DNA of 43,855 nt from UBA1731 sp963653155 (GCA_963653155.1 CAVJWR010000012.1:1-43855), one strand, 5' to 3'; positions 23,967 to 33,481 are shown, counted from the first letter of the stretch. Notes: generated by a model from the sequence alone, not told the origin. Program-made: numbers and translations.

Positions 23967-26822
23967 TCAGCGAATCACCATCGCGAACCCGGTGTTATCG
24001 CGCACGAGCAGACGGCCCGTGCCGGTGCCGAAGTGCGTCTCGTCCACGGTCACGTCGTCGCCCGTACAGCCCGACCCGCCGTAGTAGCCGTCCGCACAGC
24101 GCTTTCCGTCGATCTCCAGCCAGCGGACGACCGCCGTCGCGCCGTCCGGGATCAGCACCTTGCCGCTGTCGCCGATCGCGAGCGTGACCTTGCACTTGCG
24201 CGGAAACGCCGTGCGCACCGCCGTCGCGTCGATCTCCAGTGTGCCCGTGCCGGACACCTCCACGCGCGAGCCCTCGCCGCGCCAGCCGCTACCCTCGGTC
24301 AAACGGACGACACCCTTCTTCACGGCCAGTGCTCCGCTCGTCTCGCCGACGGAGTTCTTGAACACGAGCGTCGAAGCGTCCACCAACCCCTCAAACGCGA
24401 AACCGACCGCGCCGGTAAACCGCACGTTCGCCGCCGTCAGGGTCTTCGTGTAGGTGCCGCTGCCGCCCGTTGCCGAAAGAACCGCCGGCGTCGCGCTCGT
24501 GATCCACGAATAGTGGTCGCCGACCGTGTTCGCATGCGTCTCGGCGCGGAACTGGTTGACCTGCTGGTCGAAGCCGTTCAGGTCGAGCGTGGCATAGTCC
24601 GTCGTCGTCGCGTCCTTTCCGAGCGTCAGCAGCGTGAGGCCCTTCCAGACGTCCGCGCATTCCATCACGATCCGGGTCTTGTTGACCACGAGCTGGCTGC
24701 CCGACGTGACCGGCGCACCCCAGAAGACCGTGCCGCCATCGTCCAGCGTAAAGGCGTTGCTGCCGAGCGCCCAGCCCGCCTCGGCGATCCGCAGCGTGTC
24801 GCCACTTCCGACCTGAATCCACGGACGCACGTTGGCGTTGGTCACGGACAGGCCTCCGCGCAATTCCCACGACGCGCCCGCCGTCCGCATCTGCATCTGG
24901 CCGGAACCGCCCAGCGTCACCGCACCGCGCTGCACGAATAGCGTCTCTTTCGTCTGCGCCGGCGACCAGACAAGCGGCGACGCGCCAAGCTCAAACGCGA
25001 TCGGCGTGTCGTTGGTCGCCGCCGTCGCGTACACGGGGCCGACTGCGGCGTTGGCCACCGTGCCGACGAAGACGGACGCGCAATTCGTCGCTGCGAACGC
25101 CTCCGTGCCGGAGACCGCAACCGTTCCCATGTCGCGGAAGACGAACGGCATCATCATGTCGCGGTTGTCTCCGCGCAATGTCACCGCACCGCCGCCTGAC
25201 ACCTCGATGACTCCTGCCTCGGCGGACGAGCGGATCGCACCGCCGATGTCGAGCGTCGCCGCATCGGACGCGACCGTCCAGTTCTGCGCCGCCGCCAAGG
25301 CCAACGGCGTCGCGATTGTGGCGGAAGTGCCGGACGCGACCGAAAGGCCACCCTCGTGCAGCCAGAGCGTCGCGCGTCCATCGACCGTGAAGTCGTTCGG
25401 TCGTGCAAATGTCATCTTTTGCACGGCGGACTCTGCCGACACGACCGCCCGCGCCGTGCCGGACGCGCCAAATGACACGGCCGTCGCGCCCGAATCGAGA
25501 TCCGCCGTCGCCACGCCCCAGTTGGACAGTGTGCGGAAGTCGTCATTGTCCGAACCGCCCTTCCAGACAAGTTCCGTGCCGTTCGGCGCGACGGGCACGT
25601 AGCGCGTCACGGACAGAATACCGTTCCCCTTGACGAACGCAGAGTCCGTCGCCGAGAATCGTCCCGGCCGCACGGCCACGCCGTCCACGTAGAGCCTCCC
25701 GACGGACACCTCCACACCGTCCGGCACGACAAACGTGCCGCCCTTCGTCACGCCGAAATCCGCGCCCGCAACTGCCGCAGCGTCCGTCAGCGTCACCGCG
25801 CATCCTTCCGCGACAAGCCGCACGTCCGCACCCAACTGGGCAGAGAACTCGGATTCACCCGTCAGAACAAGCGTTGCCGCGCCGCCCGTCGACTGCACGG
25901 CACACGCGCCGCCCGTCGAGGCCACCGACAGTCCCGCCGTCCGCAGTTCGTTTCCGCACAGGTCAATCGTCACGCTGCGTCCGTAGGTCAGTCGCGCACC
26001 GGCGAGGTCGGATGCCTTTGCGAACGTAAACGTGTTCGCGGCCAGAGATCCGTCGAGTGCCACGATTCCGGGCACCGCGCTCATGTCGGCCATCAGACCG
26101 CCCGCGAACGTCAGTGCGCCGGAGTAAGTCGACTGGCTGCTCGTCTTGAACGTCAGCTTCTCGTCCGCAGTCTCAAACGCCGCCGTCACCACGCCCTTGA
26201 AGACGAGCGAGGCATTCGCCTCGACGCTCACGTTTCCGCACAGCGTGAAGTCGTTCACCAGTTCCTCGTCGCGCCGGAAAACCATGGACACGCCCGAACC
26301 GACATGCACGGGGCCTTGCCCGAACGGATACGCGATCTTCCAGACAAGCAGATTGCCCTTGTGGATCGTCCACGCACCGGTTGACGACGCGCTGTTCGCG
26401 CCAGACAGCGTGAGCTGGCCGTCGCAGAAGAAGTCCACCGTTCCGCCACCCGCCAGCGGCACTTCAAGCTGAAACGCCCCTGTCGAGAACGTCGCCGCGT
26501 CCGAGACGGCAATTTGATTCCCCGTGAACGTGACCTTCTGCGTGTCCGATGTGAGCGCCAACGTCTGCACCGACAGCCCGTTGATATCGTTGTTGAGCGT
26601 GAAAGCGACCGTCAACCCAGAGAGGTTGATTGACACGGCTTTCGTCTCGGCGGACGGACTTTCGCCGCCCTGCCAGTTCGCGGCGGTGCTCCAGAGTCCG
26701 TCGCCGCCGCCGCCCGTCCAGATGCACGTCTCGGCGGCATCCGCGTCCGCAGCCAACATTCCCGCGACGAGGAGCGCACATCCCGTGGCCACCCCGCGCA
26801 ATCCGTGTTTCATCGTGTTCAT
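23967..26822 (-). CDS. giant secreted beta-solenoid surface protein
   Basis: The 951-residue product has a signal peptide (residues 1-29, cleaved after ADADA). The opening CIWTGGGGDGLWSTAANWQGG is typical of autotransporter-associated beta-strand proteins. The rest is threonine-, serine- and glycine-rich beta repeats with recurring patterns such as LTLSGANSAS and VTLRGDNRD. It lacks catalytic motifs and an outer-membrane barrel. The C-terminus TGRLLVRDNTGFAMVIR matches the tails of the proteins at 6947-10558 and 37726-40335. AAGGAAA precedes the ATG by about eight bases. It lies 14 bases after the TolB-like gene and 27 before the GH71/99-like gene, all in one operon. I infer a glycan-binding or scaffold role at the cell surface. 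Confidence 0.72.
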   Translation of the reverse strand: MNTMKHGLRGVATGCALLVAGMLAADADAAETCIWTGGGGDGLWSTAANWQGGESPSAETKAVSINLSGLTVAFTLNNDINGLSVQTLALTSDTQKVTFTGNQIAVSDAATFSTGAFQLEVPLAGGGTVDFFCDGQLTLSGANSASSTGAWTIHKGNLLVWKIAYPFGQGPVHVGSGVSMVFRRDEELVNDFTLCGNVSVEANASLVFKGVVTAAFETADEKLTFKTSSQSTYSGALTFAGGLMADMSAVPGIVALDGSLAANTFTFAKASDLAGARLTYGRSVTIDLCGNELRTAGLSVASTGGACAVQSTGGAATLVLTGESEFSAQLGADVRLVAEGCAVTLTDAAAVAGADFGVTKGGTFVVPDGVEVSVGRLYVDGVAVRPGRFSATDSAFVKGNGILSVTRYVPVAPNGTELVWKGGSDNDDFRTLSNWGVATADLDSGATAVSFGASGTARAVVSAESAVQKMTFARPNDFTVDGRATLWLHEGGLSVASGTSATIATPLALAAAQNWTVASDAATLDIGGAIRSSAEAGVIEVSGGGAVTLRGDNRDMMMPFVFRDMGTVAVSGTEAFAATNCASVFVGTVANAAVGPVYATAATNDTPIAFELGASPLVWSPAQTKETLFVQRGAVTLGGSGQMQMRTAGASWELRGGLSVTNANVRPWIQVGSGDTLRIAEAGWALGSNAFTLDDGGTVFWGAPVTSGSQLVVNKTRIVMECADVWKGLTLLTLGKDATTTDYATLDLNGFDQQVNQFRAETHANTVGDHYSWITSATPAVLSATGGSGTYTKTLTAANVRFTGAVGFAFEGLVDASTLVFKNSVGETSGALAVKKGVVRLTEGSGWRGEGSRVEVSGTGTLEIDATAVRTAFPRKCKVTLAIGDSGKVLIPDGATAVVRWLEIDGKRCADGYYGGSGCTGDDVTVDETHFGTGTGRLLVRDNTGFAMVIR

Positions 26823-26836
26823 TTACGTGTTTCCTT

Positions 26837-27507
26837 TCACTTGAGGTTTTCGATTTCAACGTCGCGCACATAGACCTGCCGCGTCCCCTCGTGCACCGAG
26901 TTGAACGCGATCTGCCGTCCGTCCGGACGATACCGTGCGTGCAGGTCGCACCGCCAGTACGAGTGGCGGTAGCCTTCCGGGACGTAGAACGTGCCCATCG
27001 GCATCGTCATGCCGTCCGCGAGGCGCACCAGCACCCACGGACGGCAATCGTAGGCGTTGCGGTAGGTCTCGCCGCTCATGAACTTGCCGTCCGGCGAATA
27101 GATGCAGTGCCAGTCCACGTCGAGGATGCCCGCACCGATGCGACGCACAGCCGCCTCCTTGCCGACCTCGAACTCGACGGGGCTCCAGCCACGTCCCGTC
27201 AACGCCGGGTCGCTCGTCTCGTTCCATGTGGCCGTGACGAGCAGCTTGTGCGAACCGTCGGGCGCCCAGTTGAAGTGCGACCCCGCCCAGCCGTCCTTGA
27301 AACAGCGGCGCAGCTCGGCGCCATCCCGGTTCACCGTGAACGCCGTCGTCTGCCAGCGCGGAATCTTGTGCGTCACCTTATCGAACCAGTCCACCGATCG
27401 CGCGAGGAAGAAGATTTTCGCGCCGTCCTTCGAGATCGCCGTGTGGCAGTGGTAGGCGAGTGGACGCCCCGGCTTGCCTTCGACGCGCGTCGGTTGCGGC
27501 ATCAGGG
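26837..27507 (-). CDS. TolB-like beta-propeller protein, C-terminal part (assembly gap upstream)
   Basis: This is the C-terminal 220 or so residues of a secreted propeller protein whose N-terminal part is at 27518-28118. Blades are recognisable from repeated patterns such as ISKDGAKIFFLA, NWAPDGSHKLLV, YSPDGKFMSGE and YRPDGRQIAFNS, the usual WD/PD40-like repeats of TolB-type or oligogalacturonate-lyase-like proteins. The two parts are in different frames across the run of Ns, so the ten Ns stand for a gap of unknown length. It ends 14 bases before the giant surface protein gene. Confidence 0.7.
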
Positions 27508-27517
27508 NNNNNNNNNN
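27508..27517. other. assembly gap (10 N)
   Basis: Ten undetermined bases split the TolB-like gene. The frame differs on the two sides, so the true length is not ten. Confidence 0.95.
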
Positions 27518-28118
27518 TCCAGAGCCCATCGTTCGTCGGCCACGGCTCGAACTCCTGCGGATCCTGTCCCGGCCCCGCGTAGCCATAGTCGGGACGCAAC
27601 AGCGACAGCCGCGCGTAGTTGAGCGACACCGCCCACGTGCGGTCTTCCGACACAGCACTCACGGGACGCGGCAACACGCGCAGTTCCTCTTTCGTCTTCC
27701 AGTTCATGATCACCGTGCTGAAACGTCCGTCCCGCACGTCGTTGAAGAGAATCGTGTCGTCGTCCATCCAGTGCCCCATCGCGGCTTCCTGGAAATTCCA
27801 ACACGCGGTCGTCGTGACAGGGATGAAGCGGTTGCCGTCCTCCAGATCGACCACACCGAGCGTACAGCGTTCGCCCGCTTCGGGAAGCCGTCCCTTTACA
27901 TCCGTCTCCAACACGAGCAGATAACGCTTGTTCGGACTCCACGAGTTGATGCCGAAGTAGCTCGCGAGAAAGTGCTCATGCGGGCCGGACGTCACGGCAC
28001 GTGCGTCGCTCCACGTCGGGAACGGCGTCAGGTCTTCGGCCGGTGCGCACAGTGCGCCGGACAGCACGGCCCCACACATAGCGGCGGCCACTTTCGGATG
28101 TTTCAGTTTGATTCGCAT
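27518..28118 (-). CDS. TolB-like beta-propeller protein, N-terminal part
   Basis: The product begins with a signal peptide (MRIKLKHPKVAAAMCGAVLSGALCAPA) and continues with propeller blades: WSPNKRYLLVLETD, HWMDDDTILFNDVRDGR and LNYARLSLLRPDYGYAG. The family is secreted and often encoded in glycan utilisation loci; some members are oligogalacturonate lyases, others have no known activity, so I leave function open. A longer frame reaches 28250. I choose 28118 because AGGAG is nine bases upstream and the signal peptide starts there. The start overlaps the end of the esterase-like gene by 16 bases. Confidence 0.7.
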
Positions 28119-29701
28119 GCGTCTTTGCTCCTGTTGTCGGTGAAAAGTTTCCGTAAGAAATCGGGTGCCGAAGCGGACACCGCAAATCGCTTGTCGCGCG
28201 TCTCGGCCAGTCGTGCCGCCGCACCTCGCATCCCGCAGCCCATCGCCCACGCCTTGGAAATGTCGAGATCCGGGTCGGTTTCCGCCCAGTCAAGGCCACG
28301 CGACAGAAGCCACGCCCATGCGTCGAGCACTGTCGGCTTGTCCGTGCGGTGTGCGTTCTGTGCCGTCCAGAGATTGAAGATGGACTGCTTGTCGTGCGCG
28401 GCTTCTGCCGCCGTGTCGTGGCAGGCATCCGCCGAACATGCCATCACAACGGCAAAGCCCCGTTCGATGAGTTCCGCGAGCGGAAAATACGCCGCGTCGT
28501 TCGGATTCGCATACTTGCCGCGCGTCAGTTCGCTCGCACGGTTGTCGATGACAAAGGCCGACGTGTCGTTCCTCAGCCGTCCCTCCGTCAACGGCACGGT
28601 CAAGTCCGTGAGGTATTCGTGGTTGCCGCCCGCGTTGAGAAACAGCACGACGGGCGACTTCACCGCCGCGTTCGCCGCACGGCGCGGCTTGACCATCAGC
28701 CATTGGATCGGCCTCACGTCCGGCAGGTCGCCAGCAAAACGCCAGAAATCCGTTTCGGACGTGAAGAACATCCGACCCGTGCGCAGTACGGCCTTGCCGC
28801 CAAAAATGACCTTCTCGTCATCCGGGTAGCACATCCAGTCGCTCGGCTTCGGCGGCTCTGCCCGCGCGTCAGTCGAAACATCATCGGCGACAGCGGACGC
28901 CGAATCGAGGGTGCGCGTCTCCAGTGTCGCCTCCGGCGTGACGAGGAACGAGTAGGTGTAGGTCTGCGACGGTTCCGTGCGGAACTCCGTTTCGGGCATC
29001 GGCCCGCAGTTGCCGCTGCCGAGGCCGCGTTGGACGGCGTAAAGCCCCAATTCGGTCTTACACGGATCGGGCAAAAGTTCGGGATGCGGGTTGACGATCA
29101 GTTCGGTGGGCGAATACGGCAGAACCTGCATCGCCGGAATCGGTGCGTCCAGCCCCGCAAAGGTCAACCCAATTTCGTGGAGGCGCACAGCGGAAACGTC
29201 CATGCGGTTGCCGCAGTCGCACGTGCGTCCGTAGTATTCGAGGAAGTCCGTCGAATCGGCCGAATACGTGCCGACGAATGCCGAATCCTTCCGATCCGCA
29301 TAGTTGTCCCACGGGCCACGCGCCTTGTAGCCGACTTTCGTCCGCGCGACGTCGAAGACGAAGCGGTAACCGAGGCGCGGCACTTCCGTCGGCGTGCCGA
29401 ACTGGCGGAACGAGGCCGTCACCGCCAACGACCCGTCGCCAAAAATTTTCCACTCGGTTGCCACGTGGTAGCTGGGTGCGTTCGGATCGACCGCACCGGA
29501 CTCGACGAATTTCGGCGCGGAAAGACCGACGTCCACAAGATCCTCCTTGCGCGCGCCCTGCCAGTCGACGAGCGTCGCGAACCGCAACGCGCCATCAACT
29601 GCGATGACATCCGTCATCTTCTTCAGCGTCGGACGCATCGTCCGAAAGCCGTGCCGCGCCCACGTACAGATCGGCGACGACGCCTCGCGGCTGAGGTGCA
29701 T
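28103..29701 (-). CDS. LacZ C-terminal domain fused to CE15-like domain (downstream of a frameshift)
   Basis: This frame continues the GH2 enzyme upstream. Reading is open back to about 29760 (EYLREPVFLDVFRGPTGGD before MHLSREASS), which is the standard LacZ domain-5 sequence. Residues to about 270 form the rest of the LacZ C-terminal beta domain (GYKARGPWDNYADRKDS). From about 285 to the end the protein resembles glucuronoyl or acetyl esterases of the CE15 type: YPDDEKVIFGGKAVL, LDAWAWLLSRGLDWAETDPD and WAMGCGMRGAAARLAETRDKRF. The CE15 nucleophile motif GCSR-x-G is here GCGMRG, with glycine in place of the serine, so the esterase domain is probably inactive or has changed role. The start at 29701 is only the first ATG, not a real start. 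Confidence 0.72.
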   Translation of the reverse strand: MHLSREASSPICTWARHGFRTMRPTLKKMTDVIAVDGALRFATLVDWQGARKEDLVDVGLSAPKFVESGAVDPNAPSYHVATEWKIFGDGSLAVTASFRQFGTPTEVPRLGYRFVFDVARTKVGYKARGPWDNYADRKDSAFVGTYSADSTDFLEYYGRTCDCGNRMDVSAVRLHEIGLTFAGLDAPIPAMQVLPYSPTELIVNPHPELLPDPCKTELGLYAVQRGLGSGNCGPMPETEFRTEPSQTYTYSFLVTPEATLETRTLDSASAVADDVSTDARAEPPKPSDWMCYPDDEKVIFGGKAVLRTGRMFFTSETDFWRFAGDLPDVRPIQWLMVKPRRAANAAVKSPVVLFLNAGGNHEYLTDLTVPLTEGRLRNDTSAFVIDNRASELTRGKYANPNDAAYFPLAELIERGFAVVMACSADACHDTAAEAAHDKQSIFNLWTAQNAHRTDKPTVLDAWAWLLSRGLDWAETDPDLDISKAWAMGCGMRGAAARLAETRDKRFAVSASAPDFLRKLFTDNRSKDACESN

Positions 29702-29729
29702 GTCGCCGCCCGTCGGGCCGCGAAAGACG

Positions 29730-32018
29730 TCAAGAAAGACAGGCTCGCGGAGGTATTCTACCCCCCCCCCTCAGGGAGACGAGAGAACCCGTCCGCTTTG
29801 AGAACGCATAGCGGAAATTCCCCGCCGTGAACACCCGCTCGGTCGCCGTTTCGCACAGCACGGCTTTCGTACGCGGCGGCACGTAGGCAAGGGGTGACGT
29901 GCATTCGGCGCGGAACGCCGTCGGCACGGCGATCTGGTCGGACGCAATGACCCAGTCTTTCTCGAACAGTCCCTCGGTCTCGCGCTGGACGAACTCGACG
30001 AGCAGATAGTCGTTCGTCCGCAGCACGCCCGTGTCCGCCAGCGTCTTCAAGTCAATGCGCCGCCGTTCGCGCGGCTGGATTGGACGCAAATCAATAACCT
30101 TTCCGTTGACGCGGAAATCATAGGCTGCCGAGTCGCGGAAGAAGTATTTCGATTCGACGACAAGCGACGCGCCGTCCGTACCGAGCCGCGTGTCGAACGG
30201 CTGGTAGGCGTGACGCGCCTCGTAGTAGGCCGGCTCGACCGTACGGTCGGCGTGGACGATGCCGTCCAGAATGCCCTGCCCGTCCATCGGCCGTTCGCCA
30301 AAGTCGCCGCCGAATGCGTAATAGGTTCGCCCGGTCTTCGCATCGATGGCCTTCAGCCCTTGGTCGGCGAAGTCCCAGATTGCGCCGCCGAGGATGCGGT
30401 CGGAAGACTCGATCGCGTCCTGAAAGCTCTTGATGCCACCCGCGTTGTTGTTGAGGTTGTGGAGGAACTCGTTGATGTGGAACGGATACTTCACGTTCTC
30501 GCGTCCCGCCGCCGTCTCGCGAATCCAGTAGAGGCTCGGATACTGCCGCGAGCCGATGTCCGCGAAATGCGAGTTACGCTCGTAGTTCACGGGGCGCGTC
30601 GGCTCGTTCGCCTTCACCCAGTCGTAGCACGCCTTGAAGTTCTCGCCCGGTCCCGCCTCGTTGCCAAGCGACCAGATGACGATCGAAGGATGGTTGCGGT
30701 TGCGCTTCACCATCGCCTGCACCCGTTCGAGGTGCGCCGCGCGCCAGTCGGGACGGTGGGAGAGCGAAGCCGCGCCGTAGCCCATGCCGTGCGACTCGAT
30801 GTTCGCCTCGTCCATCACGTAGAGGCCGTATTCGTCGCACAGGTCGTAGAACTCGTCGACCTGCGGACAGTGCGAGTTGCGGATGTGGTTGAAGTTGCCG
30901 CGCTTGATCAGCTCGATGTCCTTCCGCAACGTCGTCAGCGGACGGTGATGCCCATAGACGGGATCGACCTCCGAACTGTTGACGCCCTTGAGCTTGACGG
31001 GACGGCCGTTGATCAGGAACGTGCGGTCGCGCGGGTTCGCCGGCTCGGTGATCTCGATCTCACGGAAGCCGAGGTTGAACGCATGGCCCTCCGCGACCAG
31101 ACGATAGAGATTCGACTCTTCGGCACTCCACAGCTTCGGCGACTTCACGCGCCACCGACCGTCCGTGACAGGCTCCAGCGATACCTCCGCGCCGTCCTTC
31201 GCAAAGACCTTGAACGTCGTCGGACGGTCGGCGGCAAAGGACAGGATCCAGTCGCCGTCGTAGATGCCCTTCCGTTCGGGATGCGCCTCGAAGCGGATGT
31301 CCTTCAGGTCGCCCCGCTTCCGCCAGTAGACGCGCACGGGACGCAGGATGCCCGACAGGCGAAAGGCATCCTGACATTCGAGGTAGGAGCCGTCACAATA
31401 ACGGTAGACCTCGACGGCGACCGTATTCGTACCGGGCTTCACGAAGCGCGTGATGTCGAAGACCGATGGCGAGCGACTGTCCTTCGCGAAGCCGACGTAA
31501 GCGCCGTTGATCCAAAGGTAGTAGAACGACTCGACGCCCTCCAGTCGGATGACGACCTCGTCCGACAGCCACGCGGCGGGAATCTCGAAGTCGCGGCGAT
31601 AGCTGCCCACGGGATTGTCCGCGCCCGACAGCGTCCAGTCCGTCGGCAGGTCGTGCCCCATGACCTTCGGCGGACAGTCGTCATTCGCCGCCGGCGTGAA
31701 GGAGTAGGTCTTGTTCACGTAGAGCGGCACGCCGAAGCGTTCGCCGGACGGGCGGATGCCCATCGACTGCCAACTGCACGGCACAGTCACTTTCGGCCAA
31801 GACGAGACGTCGTAGTCCGGCCGCTCGAAGCCGACGGGACGCTCGGAGGGACGCCGCGCCCAGTTGAAGCGCCAAGCCGCCACGCCCGACAAGTCGAGGG
31901 CGTCAGCCGGCGCACGCAGCGTCGACGGCGTTTCCTTGCCGAGCGACAGCCGCGCGGGATCCTGCCATTCGTTCCCATCCGGGACAACGGCGAGCAGCAA
32001 TGCGAGAAAAGCTAACAT
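29730..32018 (-). CDS. secreted GH2 beta-galactosidase (LacZ type), frame broken by a G10 tract
   Basis: The 762-residue product has a short signal peptide (MLAFLALLLAVVPDG). GH2 sugar-binding, immunoglobulin-like and TIM-barrel domains follow, as in LacZ. The acid/base Glu454 is in SLGNEAGPGEN and the nucleophile Glu517 is in FHINEFLHN; NIRNSH-type and DEANIESHG motifs match the family. The last dozen residues after SLVSLRGGG are out of frame: one G fewer in the ten-base run at 29761-29770 would restore the LacZ C-terminus encoded by 28103-29701. It is the first gene of the second saccharolytic operon. The upstream promoter is at 32060-32068 with a palindrome at 32098-32120, next to a XylR-type gene. 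Secreted beta-galactosidase fits degradation of galactans or host glycans. Confidence 0.82.
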   Translation of the reverse strand: MLAFLALLLAVVPDGNEWQDPARLSLGKETPSTLRAPADALDLSGVAAWRFNWARRPSERPVGFERPDYDVSSWPKVTVPCSWQSMGIRPSGERFGVPLYVNKTYSFTPAANDDCPPKVMGHDLPTDWTLSGADNPVGSYRRDFEIPAAWLSDEVVIRLEGVESFYYLWINGAYVGFAKDSRSPSVFDITRFVKPGTNTVAVEVYRYCDGSYLECQDAFRLSGILRPVRVYWRKRGDLKDIRFEAHPERKGIYDGDWILSFAADRPTTFKVFAKDGAEVSLEPVTDGRWRVKSPKLWSAEESNLYRLVAEGHAFNLGFREIEITEPANPRDRTFLINGRPVKLKGVNSSEVDPVYGHHRPLTTLRKDIELIKRGNFNHIRNSHCPQVDEFYDLCDEYGLYVMDEANIESHGMGYGAASLSHRPDWRAAHLERVQAMVKRNRNHPSIVIWSLGNEAGPGENFKACYDWVKANEPTRPVNYERNSHFADIGSRQYPSLYWIRETAAGRENVKYPFHINEFLHNLNNNAGGIKSFQDAIESSDRILGGAIWDFADQGLKAIDAKTGRTYYAFGGDFGERPMDGQGILDGIVHADRTVEPAYYEARHAYQPFDTRLGTDGASLVVESKYFFRDSAAYDFRVNGKVIDLRPIQPRERRRIDLKTLADTGVLRTNDYLLVEFVQRETEGLFEKDWVIASDQIAVPTAFRAECTSPLAYVPPRTKAVLCETATERVFTAGNFRYAFSKRTGSLVSLRGGGRIPPRACLS
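29761..29770. repeat. homopolymer C10/G10 tract in a coding region
   Basis: Ten consecutive Cs (Gs in the coding sense) lie in the GH2 gene exactly where the frame is lost. Nine would give one open gene of about 1,300 codons. Either a sequencing length error or a phase-variable tract. Confidence 0.85.
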
Positions 32019-32059
32019 CTATCTTTCTCTCTTTTCAAAGCACTTTCCTAAAGTGGGTA

Positions 32060-32068
32060 ATGATAGCA
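32060..32068 (-). promoter_or_regulatory. extended -10 promoter of the GH2 operon
   Basis: Read leftward this is TGCTATCAT, a TGN-extended -10 variant, 41 bases before the GH2 start. No -35 box is clear; a palindrome lies about 30 bp upstream. Confidence 0.5.
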
Positions 32069-32097
32069 CATCGGGAATCTGAAATAGATGTTTTTAC

Positions 32098-32120
32098 GCA
32101 AACCAGTTCGCCTGTTTTGC
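32098..32120. promoter_or_regulatory. candidate operator palindrome of the GH2 operon
   Basis: GCAAACCAG (32098-32106) and CTGTTTTGC (32112-32120) form an inverted repeat with eight of nine pairs and a five-base spacer. It lies immediately upstream of the GH2 promoter and downstream of a XylR-type regulator gene. GCAACCAG followed by TTTTGC also occurs at about 13360-13374 beside the other XylR-type gene. Confidence 0.4.
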
Positions 32121-32158
32121 GCAACACAATGACGACAAGACTTTATCGTCAATGGAAG

Positions 32159-33319
32159 TTAGGCCCCATTACTTATGGCTTCGTTGCGCCATGAACGCAT
32201 GGACTTGCCGTGGCGGGCGAGGAATGCGGCCCTAAGCGCAGCTGGCGACTTCCATCCGCATAACTGGGCAATGGGCGTTATCTCTTGACGTGGATTCCTC
32301 AGCAGGTTCTCGACGCGTTCCAGCCTCACGTCACGGATCTCGTCATGGATGGAATGACCAGTCTCGCGACGGAACACGATCTCGGCCATACGTCGCTGAA
32401 GCCTCATCACGGCGGCAACCATAGGAACCGTAACACCTTCGTTGGCTGTCCGCCGAATGTAGTTGATGGCCTGAACAACACGGGTGTCGCTCTGATGACG
32501 GCGAAACAGTCGCGTAGACAGACGTCTGGTCAGGGAAGTCACGCCAAACATCAGCCGGATATCAGAAATCCCAGGATTCTTGATACGTTCGTCAAGCAAT
32601 TGTGCGCACAGGTAGCCGCCTTGCTCAAAGTCAAGTCCTATAGACGTCAACGACGGCGATATCCTCTCGCAGATGATCGGATCGTCATCCACGCCAACGA
32701 CAGCCAACTCCTCCGGCACGGATATCCCCAAGACCGCCGCCTGTTGCAATGTCTCCTCGGCCACTGGGTCATGCACGGCAAAAAGCCCACAGGGCTTTGG
32801 CAGTGCCTTTAGCCATGCGCCAAGCATCTTTCTCCGAACGGCATCGGATGCCGTCGCCGGGCAGTCAAAGATGGAACACCCCTTGCCATGGAGCCGAAGG
32901 ACTGCCTGGAACGTCTTACGCCGCTCCTCGCTCCAGAAACGTGGCTCGCGCCAGCCTACGAAAGCGTAGTTGCCAAAATCAAGCGACAACAGTTCCTTCG
33001 CGGCGACCTCGCCGACTTGTACGTTATTTGAGTTTACGTAAAGCGCACAGCCCTTCACTCCATTGGGATCTTCATCAAGATAAACGAGAGGCACATCTCC
33101 AACCGTCTCGCGGGAAAGTTCCGGCATTCCACCCCCGCACTCGGCAATGATGCCTATCGGCTTCCAGAAATCGATAATGCCCGAAACGTCAAGTCGCCGA
33201 TTGCTGCGCTCAACGACCTGAATATCCCAACCACGCCGCTCGGCATAACGCCGTGCGCCGGCGATGCGGTCCGCACAGCTGTACCTGTTGGTGTAGACGA
33301 AAAATAGCACTGTGTTCAT
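32159..33319 (-). CDS. XylR-type transcriptional regulator (second)
   Basis: The 386-residue product has the same architecture as the regulator at 13389-14564. A sugar-binding LacI-type domain (about 1-270; YNFVG-like NYAFVGWREPRFWSEERRKTF and ELAVVGVDDDPIICERISP) precedes an AraC-type HTH (about 285-386; RLERVENLLRNPRQEITPI and GWKSPAALRAAFLARHGKS). No signal peptide is present. It lies 140 bases upstream of, and in line with, the GH2 operon, which it probably controls through the site at 32098-32120. Sequence similarity to the other regulator is moderate, so a different inducer is likely. GH-loci each having a private XylR-type regulator fits local, substrate-specific control. Confidence 0.86.
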   Translation of the reverse strand: MNTVLFFVYTNRYSCADRIAGARRYAERRGWDIQVVERSNRRLDVSGIIDFWKPIGIIAECGGGMPELSRETVGDVPLVYLDEDPNGVKGCALYVNSNNVQVGEVAAKELLSLDFGNYAFVGWREPRFWSEERRKTFQAVLRLHGKGCSIFDCPATASDAVRRKMLGAWLKALPKPCGLFAVHDPVAEETLQQAAVLGISVPEELAVVGVDDDPIICERISPSLTSIGLDFEQGGYLCAQLLDERIKNPGISDIRLMFGVTSLTRRLSTRLFRRHQSDTRVVQAINYIRRTANEGVTVPMVAAVMRLQRRMAEIVFRRETGHSIHDEIRDVRLERVENLLRNPRQEITPIAQLCGWKSPAALRAAFLARHGKSMRSWRNEAISNGA

Positions 33320-33451
33320 ACATCATACGGCAACTATACCCAAAACGCAAATAAAATATCACATGCACTTCGCTAAAGTCAATTCGATTGTAGGCTTTAC
33401 GTATTTCCGCTGGGAGCCGCTTCCGCAACATTGGCCATTTCACAAAACAAA

Positions 33452-33481
33452 GCTGGAAGTCCGCAGTTGCGAACCTCCAGC
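33452..33481 (-). terminator. rho-independent terminator of gdhA
   Basis: A 30-base hairpin with outer arms GCTGGA/TCCAGC and nearly full inner pairing (about 14 bp, two wobble pairs, tiny loop) begins 32 bases after the gdhA stop. On the minus strand it is followed by TTTGTTTTG. Confidence 0.75.

Noticed and set aside
21093..24941. A 1,282-codon open frame on the plus strand
   Set aside because: It is antisense to two well-supported genes with signal peptides and family motifs. It is Arg/His-rich without domains, as expected for a shadow frame in GC-rich sequence. The same holds for plus-strand frames at 3987-5651, 11647-13251, 28349-29830, 30210-32015 and 33312-35012.
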